Shown: positions 55,773 through 64,000 of the stretch, one piece after another | Numbering within the stretch: position 1 is the stretch's first letter | Layout: every line of letters starts with the position of its first letter | Assembly (NCBI GenBank): GCA_030762935.1 | Contig: CM060897.1 | Span: forward strand, 113,022,176 to 113,086,175 | DNA length: 64,000 nt | Reading direction: 5' to 3' | Source: Hymenopus coronatus | Taxonomy: Eukaryota > Arthropoda > Insecta > Mantodea > Hymenopodidae | Notes under the pieces: generated by a model | Seen by the model: only the letters and a program-made list of their open reading frames with translations | What the model was told of the DNA's origin: nothing | The model's database searches: none | Program-made: the position numbers and the translations under genes

Positions 55773-55924
55773 ATGATAATAATGTTGATAACGATAATTT
55801 ATTTTACTATTTGGCATGCATATAATGCAATAGGTTTCACCAGAAAGTCATTAAAATGCATCTATATTTAAATATTATCGTATTTTGTAAACATTAAAAG
55901 ACCTAATTGTCTTTTTAACACTAT

Positions 55925-56180
55925 TGTCTTTTAAAACAAATTTACACTTGCACTTTGTCTTACATTTAAGAGTAGTTTATTACATAATTTCACTCCAAGA
56001 TAAAGTTGAGTACTAAGAGATTTCTGTAATACATTTTTACGTGGTACTATATTGTTTCTATCCCTTGTATCATGTCAGGTAAAAGTGCCTCATCTGTGTT
56101 TTGGAAAATAACAAAATTCAACCATGCTAATGTATACAAAAATATCACAGTTAAAATTCCAAATTCTTTAAAAATAGGTC
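55925..56180 (-). pseudogene. CR1/L2-like non-LTR retrotransposon, C-terminal tail
   Basis: The minus strand reads GILTVIFLYTLAWLNFVIFQ and NTDEALLPDM, then after a frame change HDTRDRNNIVPRKNVLQKSL and STQLYLGVKLCNKLLLNVRQ, followed by SVNLF and a stop. The order H-x-TR...N-x-I-x-P...Y-x-G-x-x-L-x-N-x-L...-R is the end of CR1/L2-type reverse transcriptase proteins (family resemblance from memory, not a search). The protein upstream is missing. Confidence 0.6.
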
Positions 56181-56185
56181 AACAA

Positions 56186-56214
56186 TGTTGGTGAATGGAA
56201 CACATCAGATTTTT
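56186..56214 (+). mobile_element. R1 3' end remnant
   Basis: GTGAATGGAACACATCAGATTTTTT-like ending only; nothing of R1 before it. It suggests that the CR1-like debris was inserted into or replaced an R1 copy. Confidence 0.6.
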
Positions 56215-56427
56215 TATGTTTAGTTCATTTAATTTAATTTGGTTGCATTAATTTTGTTTTAATTTCCCTTTTATTATAGCTTCTTTTATTTTATTTTACC
56301 TTGTATACTATCCTTTGATCTATTCTACTTTGGTTTTAATTTTGTTTTCATTATTATGCTTAATTATTATTACTGTTACTTATAAATTATTTAATTTATA
56401 GATTATGTTAATCATAGGCATTTGTTT

Positions 56428-57309
56428 ATTACTTTCTCTATACGCACTATGTACATAGTGTATAGAGAAGGTATTGCACTCCACCGAAAAATTCGATACC
56501 GAGATTTCACCGGAAATATATGTTTTAGGGTCCCAATATCAAAAAAAAAGCATTTTTACAAAAAGGTCCGTGTGTGTGTCTGTGTGTCCGTGTGTCCGTG
56601 CTTCTGTGAACACGATAACTCAAAAACGAAAAGTCGGTAAAATACCAAACTTGGTATTTAAGTTTAGCATCTTCCAGGGATGCGACACGAAGATTTTGAG
56701 AAAAATCCCCCACCCTCAACTACACTTTACATGGATTTTTTTTCGAAAATTTTGATTTTATCAAAAATGGCTCTAACGATTTTGATTAAAATTTCGAATA
56801 TTAAAGATATTTACCTGACAAATAAAATGTATATCTTGAATTTTCTGGGAATAGCCTCTGAAGAGTAGTTTATTCTGGATGAATTTTACGGAATTTTGAA
56901 TAACTGCTAAACCGTAAGAGATGGACAAAAGCTTACCATACAAAAAATGTAGAGCACGTTAAAACACACAATTTATGTTAAATACATTTTTTCGTGGAGT
57001 TCGTCGTTTTTGAGACATTCCTTATTTTTGGTTTCTGCTATGAAAAACGTATACTTTTCTCATATAGGAACTTGTCAACTCCTATCCATATAAACAAAGG
57101 AACTTCATTGACATAGCAACCAGCTTTTGACTATGACTTTAACCTATGGTAGTCCCTTATTTCGCTTCTACTTACAAGGAAGCAAGTAATAAAACTATTT
57201 CTGCTCATTTTTTCTGATTAGCATAAAGTAAATAGAAGTATTAGCTTTTTAAGAATAATTTGTTGCAGGGATATAGAGAAAGTCATGTGAATGGTACACA
57301 TCAGATTTT
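56428..57309 (+). mobile_element. R1 element, complete copy with the best 5' palindrome
   Basis: 56431-56472 is a 42-nt palindrome with the core ACTATGTACATAGT, one wobble pair and a two-base bulge. The 3' end is AGAGAAAGTCATGTGAATGG / TACACATCAGATTTT. Confidence 0.94.
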
Positions 57310-57400
57310 ATTTTTATACAACTGCAATATTCTCTTATCTTTATTATCCTATTACAGGCTTAATATATTTATTTATAGTTAATATGCTATATTTTAATTA
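57310..57400. other. Short AT-rich spacer
   Basis: Nothing recognised; pyrimidine-rich in places (TTCTCTTATCTTTATTATCC). Confidence 0.4.
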
Positions 57401-57407
57401 TTCACAG

Positions 57408-57683
57408 AAGAGCAGTGCGTCTGCTCATTCGAACATTGGTTGTGCAGTGGGATTACTGTTGTTAACCACATTTGCCTGGATCCAATATGAAATTTCAGTG
57501 CCCTGTTTAGAAAGCACTATGGAAATAGAATCAATGCACCACAAGCAAACAAAGATTTGTAAGCGCTTGGCTATTCAGACGCCAAGCAATAAAGGAAAGG
57601 GGATATTTGCACTGTGGCCATTGTGTGATATCTGTTCTTATATAGAATTTTGGGATGAGCCCTTTCACGTTTTTCCATCCTGA
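57408..57683 (+). CDS. Candidate terminal exon, unknown product
   Basis: A TTTAATTATTCACAG acceptor-like site precedes a frame open for 91 codons to a TGA at 57681. The translation has a hydrophobic stretch (GCAVGLLLLTTFAWIQ), then MHHKQTKICKRLAIQTPSNK and LWPLCDICSYIEFWDEPFHV. It is not part of any repeat seen here. I do not recognise it. No AATAAA lies close downstream, which weakens the case. Confidence 0.22.
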   Translation, partial: KSSASAHSNIGCAVGLLLLTTFAWIQYEISVPCLESTMEIESMHHKQTKICKRLAIQTPSNKGKGIFALWPLCDICSYIEFWDEPFHVFPS

Positions 57684-57855
57684 TCTGTGCACGACGTTAG
57701 TATTCCACATAGATTAAGCTGGAAAGACAGCTGAATACCAAACGTATAACAGATGAGTTACAAACACATCTTACAGAGCTTATTTAATGCTAGTCACATG
57801 ATATTGACAAAATAATCTGATATGTTGCGTTAATAGTTATTTTATTACAAGCGGT
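57684..57855. other. Spacer
   Basis: No feature seen. Confidence 0.4.
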
Positions 57856-58732
57856 AAAAATCTGATGTCTTCCATTCACATGACTTTCTCTACTTCTGTG
57901 TAACAAATTATTGTTAATAAGCTTATTCTTCTATGTACTTCATGCTAATCGAGAAAAAAATAGCAGAAATAGTCTCATTACTTGCTTCCTTGTAAGTAGA
58001 AGCGAAACATGGGAGTATCATAGGTGAAAGTGAAGTCAAAAGCTGGTTACTAGGTGAATGAATTTCCTTTGTTTGTATGGACACGAGTTTACAAATTCCT
58101 GTATGAGAAAAGTACAAGTTTTTAAACCTGAAACCAAAAGTAAGAAATATTCAAAAAACGATCAATTCCTCGAAAAAAATTATATAACATAAATTGTGTG
58201 TTTTAATGTGCTCTACATTTTTTGTGCGGTAAGTTTTTGTCCATTTCTTACTGTTTAGCAGTTATGCAACATTTTGTAAAATTCATCCAGAATAAAGCAG
58301 TATTCAGGGACTATTCCCAGAAAATTCAAGATTTACATATTATTTCTCAGGTAAATATCTTTACTATATGATATTTTAATCAAAATCGTTAGAGCCGTTT
58401 TTGAGAAAATCAAACTTTTCGAAAAATGTTCCATGTAAAGGGTAGTTAGGGGTGGGGGGATTTTCTTGAAATTCTTCGTGTCGCATCCTTGGAAGATACC
58501 AAACTTAAATACCAAGTTTGGTGTTTAACGGTCTTTTCGTTTCGAGCTATGTTGTCCACAGACACACACACACATACACACACGGACCTTTTTCCAAAAA
58601 TGCGGGTTTTTTTTGGATTCAGGGGGACCCAAATCATGTATTTCCAGTGAAATCTCCGTATCGAATTTTTGGGTGCATTACAATACCTTCTCTATACACT
58701 ATGTACATAGTGCGTGTAGAGAAAGTAAAAAG
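57856..58732 (-). mobile_element. R1 element, complete copy
   Basis: From AAAAATCTGATGTCTTCCAT to GTGCGTGTAGAGAAAGTAAA. The palindrome is well preserved (58685-58726). The CA core reads ACACACACACACATACACAC. Confidence 0.93.
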
Positions 58733-59345
58733 AGTTATAGAAGGACCGTGTGTGAGTGAATGTGTGTGTGTGTATATCTTTTTTTGGTAGTGTTTAACGC
58801 CCGCTTTTACTACTTGTGCGATGTCACTGGTGATATATGGAGTGAAGACGGAGTACCGGTGGAATGCGATGACGGGGTAAACCGGAGAACCTGGAGAAAA
58901 ACCCGCCTCTGCGCCGCTATGTCCCACAAATCTCACATGCAATCGCTTGGGATCTGGTTAAGAAGCGAGTGGTCAAACCAATCAGCCACGGCGCGGCCCG
59001 TGTGTGTGTTTATGTGTGTGCGTGTGCGTGTGTGTGTGTGTATGAAGCATAACTCAAAAATGGAAACTAGATTAAATACCTTACATTATATTTAAATTCA
59101 GCAACTTCTATGGATGTGGCTCGTAGATTTTCAAAACTGAAATCCCCCATGATAGATACAATATATATCTTGAATTTTGTGGGAATAACTTCTGAGTTCA
59201 TATTCACTGTGGTTGGTTTTTGCATCATTGGTAAGACATGGGCAGAAGGTTAATGCACAAAAAAATAGTATTCGTTAAATGCATAATTTATGTCATATGC
59301 ATCTTTTATAACCATTTCCAAACTATTCCCTTTAGACATGAAAGT
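58733..59345 (+). mobile_element. R1 middle part, opposite orientation, split by SINE-A
   Basis: Starts at the GAAGGACCGTGTGTG block and stops at AACTATTCCCTTTAGACATG, with neither end of R1. It is wedged between two complete minus copies. Confidence 0.8.
58777..58999 (-). mobile_element. SINE-A (minus) in the R1 microsatellite
   Basis: It is bordered on both sides by TGTGTG-rich R1 core. It runs from TTTTTTTGGTAGTGTTTAAC (reverse tail) to TCAGCCACGGCGCGGCC (reverse head). The B box is eroded (TCTGGTTAAGAAGC region). Confidence 0.8.
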
Positions 59346-60198
59346 AAAAATCTGATGTGTTCCATTCACATGTTTTTCTCTATATCACTGCAACAAATTA
59401 TTCTATTTACTTCATATAATGGAGCAAAAATTAGCAGAAATAGTCTTATTACTTGCTTCCTTGTTAGTAGAAGCGAAATAAAGGTTAAAGGTGATAGTCA
59501 AAAGCTGGTTGCTCTGCGACGGAAGTTCCTTTGTTTGTTGTATGGACACGAGTTCACAAAGTCCTGTATGAGAAAAGTATAAGTTTTTATAGCTGAAACC
59601 AAAAACAAGGAATATCTCAAAAATAATCAACTCCACGAAAAAAATGTATGTAACATAAATTGTGTGTTTTACGGTGCTCTACATTTATCGTCTGGTAAGT
59701 TTTTGTCCATCTCTTACGGTTTAGCAGTTCTGCAAAATTCCGTAAAATAGACCCAGAATAAAGTAGTCTTCAGAGACTATTCCCAGAAAAGTCAAAATAT
59801 GCATTTTATTTGTCGGGTAAAATATCTTTAATATACGATATTTTAATAAAAATCGTTAGAGCCATTTTTTAAAAAATCAACATTTTCGAAAAAAGTTGCA
59901 TGTAAAGAGTAGTTGGGTGTGAGGGGATTTTTCTCAAAATCTTTGTGTCGCATCCCTGGAAGATACTAAACTTAAATACCAAGTTTGGTATTTTACTGAC
60001 TTTTCATTTTTGAGTTATCGTGTTCACAGACACACGGACACACTGACACACGGACTCACTTTTTCTGAAAATACCTTTTTTGGATACAGGGGACCCTAAA
60101 ACATATATTTCCGTTAAAATCTCGGTATCGAATTTTTTGGTGGAGTGCAATACCTTCTCTGTACACTATGTACATAGCACGTATAGAGAAAGTAAAAA
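59346..60198 (-). mobile_element. R1 element, complete copy
   Basis: From AAAAATCTGATGTGTTCCAT to GCACGTATAGAGAAAGTAAA, about 853 bp with every block in order, including GGTATTTTACTGACTTTTCA and CGTGTCGCATCCCTGG-like sequence. Confidence 0.93.
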
Positions 60199-60929
60199 TT
60201 ACAACCTAGAAAAGTTTATTTGGATATAATCCAAAATAAAGCAATTAAAATGTTATAAGCTGCGTTAGCGTTTTAATTACAAATGTCAGATTCAGTTTTT
60301 TAGAACATCTAAAGACACACATGTGTACACAAATCTTGGGCATGTGTCGTTGTCTCAAAGAGAACCACAACTTGATAGAGTGTAATTAGTGTCGCCCTTT
60401 TAGAATAGATTTTTAAATTCTCTTTTACTGTGTAGAACGAGTCTTTATGACCCAGCAGATTTGAATAAATGGAAAACCCAATTTTAAGTCAAAAACGACC
60501 TCAGAGGTTTTGGCATTGTGCAGCAGTTTTGTTAATCTGGGCTTGTACCCATAGACGTTTTATATCTGTAAAAGAATAATTCCAAAATGAATTAAAATTC
60601 AGGGAGGCAGGAGCAAATCGGATGTAGATGCTTTGTTACCTCACGCCCACGCTGTTCAGCACTGTTTTATTCTGTGCACCACGTAGCCGAGGCTGTCCAC
60701 GGTCAACTGAATTCTACCCACGTAAAGTAGTAGCAGCAAATTGATTTAATTTCTGACACTGATTGGGCGCCCTTTCTCCCCATCCCGGCTCTTCCCCAAC
60801 CTGCTATACTGATTGAACGATAGAACATAAGGTTCTGCTAGTACGAACATCTATATAGCGTTAATTCTGCCTTATCACCTAAGAATACTGTAAGGTACCT
60901 GATATGGTCATTTTGGGTAAGTTACAAGT
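60199..60929. other. No recognised feature
   Basis: 60600-60830 is less AT-rich (CACGCCCACGCTGTTCAGCA, GGGCGCCCTTTCTCCCCATC), but no frame, tRNA-like head or shared repeat supports a call. Confidence 0.4.
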
Positions 60930-61094
60930 TCGATTCAATAAGTAAACGGACACATTTTATAAATAATACAAAACTTCAACAAAGCGAGTGCCTCGTTATG
61001 TTTTTGTGGTGTTTTAGAGCTATTATCAGGTGGCTTGGCACCCCTGCCTCGGAACGGAATGCTGCTATTCAGCGAAAACACGTTACATGTTTGC

Positions 61095-62055
61095 ACCAGC
61101 GTGGAGCAGCAGAGTGTCATTAGATTTTTGTGAGAAGAAGGGTTTAAACCAATCGAAATTCACCGTCGGATGAAAGTGGTATATGTTGAAAGTCATTTGA
61201 GTAGAACACAGGTGTGTGAACGGGCAGATAAGTTCAAATGAGTCCCAAAACCAAAGTTGGTGCTAACTGAACGACCCACCTGGGTAGTGTGTTGGTAACG
61301 CGTCTACCTCACATTCAACAGGTCGCGAGTTCGAATCTCGCTTAGTGTGAGTTACTTGAATAAGTTTTTTTGCCGGTCTCCAAGGCCACGCTCGCTCAAG
61401 TTCCTTGCTTTGGTGCTTGGTGGCGCACGGGATCGTGGGTTCGAGTGTTGGGCATGGGTGTTTTTGTGTTTGTAAATGTGTATATGTATGTGTAAAAGGA
61501 AAACGTTAAACTTTAATAGGTCAACTAAGGAAATGTAGGAACCTGGAAAAAGAAATACAGCGCCGGAGTCTTGACACGCCTCCGGAATTGTATTTGTAAT
61601 AATAATAAAAAAACTGAAGGAAGTTCTGGTAAGATTATGTTGGGACTGTAAGAGAATAATTCTTGAACATTAGTGCCAGAAGGTCAAAATACATATAAAC
61701 AGTGAGACGTACGCAAACTTTATGAAACCAACAATTTTGAGAAAGTGGCGTGCTCTTAATGCATAATAACGAGAGGCCACACACTCCTAGAGTCACATTA
61801 GATACCATCAAGGAGCCGGAGTTCGTCTGCTTGTCTTCCCCACGTAATCTTCGGATTTGGCATATTCAGATTTTCACATTTTTAACCCACTGAAAGAAGC
61901 TCTTAGTGGTTCAAGGTTCGTAGATGATGAGAAATCTAGGCGGCAGTGCATAACTGGTTACGACATGCCCCCAAGAATTCTTTTCGCGATGATTTGAGAA
62001 GCACATCGAGTGCTGGCATAAGTGCATAGAACTCTGGAGGGGGAGGGTTACTTTA
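61095..62055 (+). pseudogene. Mariner-like transposase pseudogene, catalytic Asp replaced
   Basis: The N-terminal part reads EEQQ-like, then SVIRFL, a break, GFKPIEIHRRMKVVYVESHL and SRTQVCERADKF, a typical mariner helix-turn-helix start. After the SINE, HNNERPHTPRVTLDTIKEPE stands where mariners have HDNARPH, so the second catalytic Asp is Asn. A frame change leads to SSDLAYSDFHIFNPLKEALS and GSRFVDDEKSRRQC, with the third Asp in the YSDF block. Two stops follow before the C-terminal CIELQGDY-like region (VHRTLEGEGYFKK). It is not functional. Confidence 0.75.
61265..61615 (+). mobile_element. SINE-D, plus strand, with two tRNA-like stretches
   Basis: TAGTGTGTTGGTAACGCGTC and GGTCGCGAGTTCGAATCTCG give one tRNA-like head. 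A second B-box-like stretch (GGATCGTGGGTTCGAGTGTT) lies 110 bases on. The body TGGGCATGGGTGTTTTTGTG through the CCGGAGTCTTGACACGCCTC hairpin matches 5985-6175 reversed, and the tail is TAATAATAATAAAAAAACTG. This may be two SINEs, one inserted next to the other. Confidence 0.65.
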
Positions 62056-62241
62056 AAAAATCTTGTTCATCTGAGCTGCTGGCGTTGTGAGACTTAGAGT
62101 CACACGCACTGACCGACAGCATAGTTTTATTTAAAAAGTGTAAACTGCAAGGCCTATAATGTACCAGGTGAGTTAAATGCAGTTGAGTAACCCTTTGGTT
62201 CTCTCATCTCTAACCACGTTGTTTCTGAAGAGTAAATGCCC

Positions 62242-62432
62242 TGTGTCTCCTCGCACCCTTATGCAGTTGTTTATGGCTCTTGATCTTAATAATCAAAGGT
62301 ACATCCTTCTGCACCTTAAACTCTGAGGCCACCCGCTACTCGCAGTGCGCGAAAGAGTATACCACTGAAACTACTACCCCTAGTATGCGCAGAGTAGGGG
62401 TGATTTCTACTAGCACTGGGTACGCTACAATA
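62242..62432 (+). repeat. Repeat G, copy 3
   Basis: TGTCTCCTCGCACCCTTATG, AAACTCTGAGGCCACCCGC, CCCCTAGTATGCGCAGAGTA and the end TACGCTACAATAAAT match the copies at 30089 and 39564. Confidence 0.7.
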
Positions 62433-62567
62433 AATGCTCTTTGTTTAAGGGTGAAATTTGGAAAATCCTCAGTAAATAACACATGTTGTTGAAATTTATA
62501 CTGGGCATTACACACAGTAACAGTGATGTTTATACATTTCAAAGTACTATCGTGCATGGCAATTATA

Positions 62568-63274
62568 AAAAAAAGTCCTATGTGTTCCATTCACATGAAT
62601 TTCTCCACCTGCTCTGCAAACAAACCTCTTAGAAAATATTGTTCGTCTTTAAACTTCATGCTAGTCGAGGTAAACCTTAGCTGAATGCTCTTATTACTTA
62701 ATTCCTTATAAGCAATGCGCAATACCGTAGGCCGGCAAGATAATCAAATGTTTTAAAAACCTGTCGTTATGCGATTATTATTGAATATGCTTCGTTGCAA
62801 GACCAAGTATAAAATAAAAGAATCACGGAAGATTTCTATTTGGGAAAAGTATATTTTCAAACTGAAACCAATAAGTGGGAATATCTCGGAAGCGTCAACT
62901 TTATAAAAAATAGTTTATGGCATAACTTGGGGGTTTTAACGAGATTTTGCCTATCTCTTACGATATAACAGCTATGCAAAGATCATCAGAATGAGGGGTT
63001 ATTCCGAAGAAATTCAGGATATACATTTTATTTGCCATGTAAGCATCTTAAATAATTGGTATTTTAATCAGAATCAGTGGAGCCATTCTTGATAAAATCG
63101 AACATTCCGAAAAATGTGCCATGTAAAGGTTAGTTTGAGATAGAGGGATTTCGCTGGAAATCTTCTGTCGCATCTTTGTTAGACAATAAACTTAAATACC
63201 AAGTTTGATATTTAACCAACTTTTCGTTTTTGAGTTATGTTGTCAACAACAACAACAACACACACAAACAGACT
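62568..63274 (-). mobile_element. R1 element lacking its 5' block
   Basis: From AAAAAAAGTCCTATGTGTTC to the (CA/AAC)n core at 63240-63270, where it stops in the middle of the microsatellite and an opposite R1 half begins. Confidence 0.85.
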
Positions 63275-63608
63275 GTTTTTTTTGTGGGGCTAAACATTCC
63301 CAAGATATTCCCTCTTATTGGTTTTAAACTATTTAAAATTTACTCAAAGGGTATTTGTCATTTCTTTTTCTTTTGCTTCTGTCTTTGCCATGTCCAGAAA
63401 ACCGAACCAGGTTTTAAAAGAATTGACTATCGCCTTAGCTTCGTCATTCCCCTATTTCCTTCCTACTTATGAGGAACTATGTAATAAGACTATTGTTGCT
63501 AATGTTTATCTCGATTAACATCAAGTATACAGAAAATACATTTTTGTAAGAATAATTTGTGGCTGAATAGGTACAGAAAGTCATGTAAATGAAACACATT
63601 AGATTTTG
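63275..63608 (+). mobile_element. R1 3' half, inverted relative to its neighbour
   Basis: From TTTTTTTTGTGGGGCTAAAC to ACAGAAAGTCATGTAAATGA / AACACATTAGATTTTG. With 62568-63274 it forms one unit with an R1 3' end at both sides. Confidence 0.85.
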
Positions 63609-64000
63609 TTTTAAAATAATGGAGCTAAGTATTTTGTTTTATAAGAGCATATCTTAAGGAAGTATCAGAGTCGTAACGAAACCGATTACTAGAATCTATA
63701 GCACGCTATGTTTGAAACCTGTTATATTATCCTGCTTTGTAATTATCTCTTTTTGCGCTAGTGAATTAATGGAGCGTTTAGGTTTTCAGCTGTTCTCTAC
63801 CCGAGGGCCGAATATGTTAATACAGGCTTGCTTCACGATCCATAATCAGGCTGCAGGGATTAATATTTTTATTAAAACCGGATGTGGGTAGAAGCTTCTG
63901 TCGATTACCCCAGGCTGTGTTAAAATTGGACTCCATAATAATTCTATTTTTTGTTTCTCTCAGAGGCAATCACATATCGCTGCAGATACGAATTTTGCTG
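63609..64000. other. No recognised feature
   Basis: The last 390 bases hold no shared repeat or motif-bearing frame. Confidence 0.45.

Larger units (their letters stand above)
60930..62070 (+). mobile_element. Second mariner-like transposon remnant, split by a SINE
   Basis: The left edge is near GTTCGATTCAATAAGTAAAC (60928) and the right edge after GAGGGTTACTTTAAAAAAT (about 62060). I could not pair the two ends as inverted repeats. Both halves of a transposase are present around SINE-D at 61265-61615. Confidence 0.6.

Noticed and set aside
58634..59095. Overlapping frames of about 100 codons on both strands
   Set aside because: They consist of SINE-A plus the R1 microsatellite.
60600..60830. 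Relatively GC-rich stretch as a promoter or exon
   Set aside because: No frame, splice pair, TATA context or shared repeat could be defined.

Overview
The window is AT-rich, repeat-packed animal nuclear DNA. It shows no intact protein-coding gene, no rRNA, no convincing functional tRNA gene, no operon-like spacing and no CRISPR array. The mobile elements are an arthropod-type mix: mariner transposases, RNase H-bearing non-LTR retrotransposons, a Penelope-like element with a GIY-YIG domain, a Gypsy integrase remnant, and several tRNA-derived SINE families. A chelicerate (spider or tick-like) genome is my guess. I cannot prove the species from the sequence.

The dominant component is one dispersed repeat, called R1 here. 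Its complete copies are about 830-890 bp. I count about 40 full, partial or broken copies on both strands from 281 to 63608, covering roughly 40% of the window. R1 has no conserved reading frame but a very conserved architecture: a near-perfect 42-nt palindrome at the 5' end, a GT-rich microsatellite core, an internal palindrome (TAAATACCAA/TTGGTATTTA), a GCTAAT/ATTAGC hairpin, a second copy of the 11-bp ACTTTCTCTAC motif in inverted orientation, and an ATGTG/CACAT hairpin just before a T-rich 3' end. Several copies are joined head to tail (12968-17762, 27186-28330) or in opposite orientation (34380, 58732-59346, 63274). This resembles non-autonomous Helentron (HINE/DINE-1-like) elements. That classification is inference.

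Layout: 1-6500 holds SINEs, R1 copies, the first copy of a second tRNA-headed repeat (R2) and a TIR-bounded nest of SINEs. 6500-8220 has GTTCAC-rich, possibly hAT-like ends around an R1 copy. 8820-9090 is a small tandem repeat. 9640-9935 (minus) is the best candidate for a host coding exon, still weak. 12968-17915 is an R1 array. 22611-23881 is a complete but dead mariner with TA flanks. 24311-25480 is a non-LTR RNase H tail. 25720-26617 is a transposase fragment folded into a large hairpin with 272-bp arms. 30697-33140 is a decayed Penelope-like element (minus). 38080-38985 is a Gypsy integrase end with a possible LTR. 42540-45010 is a patchwork of non-LTR and transposase debris. 46491-60198 is nearly wall-to-wall R1, with a CR1/L2-like tail at 55925-56180. 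60930-62070 is a second mariner-like pseudogene split by a SINE.

Nothing here works together as a pathway. The window is a record of successive insertions, and the nesting (SINE inside R1, R1 inside older elements) gives their relative order.
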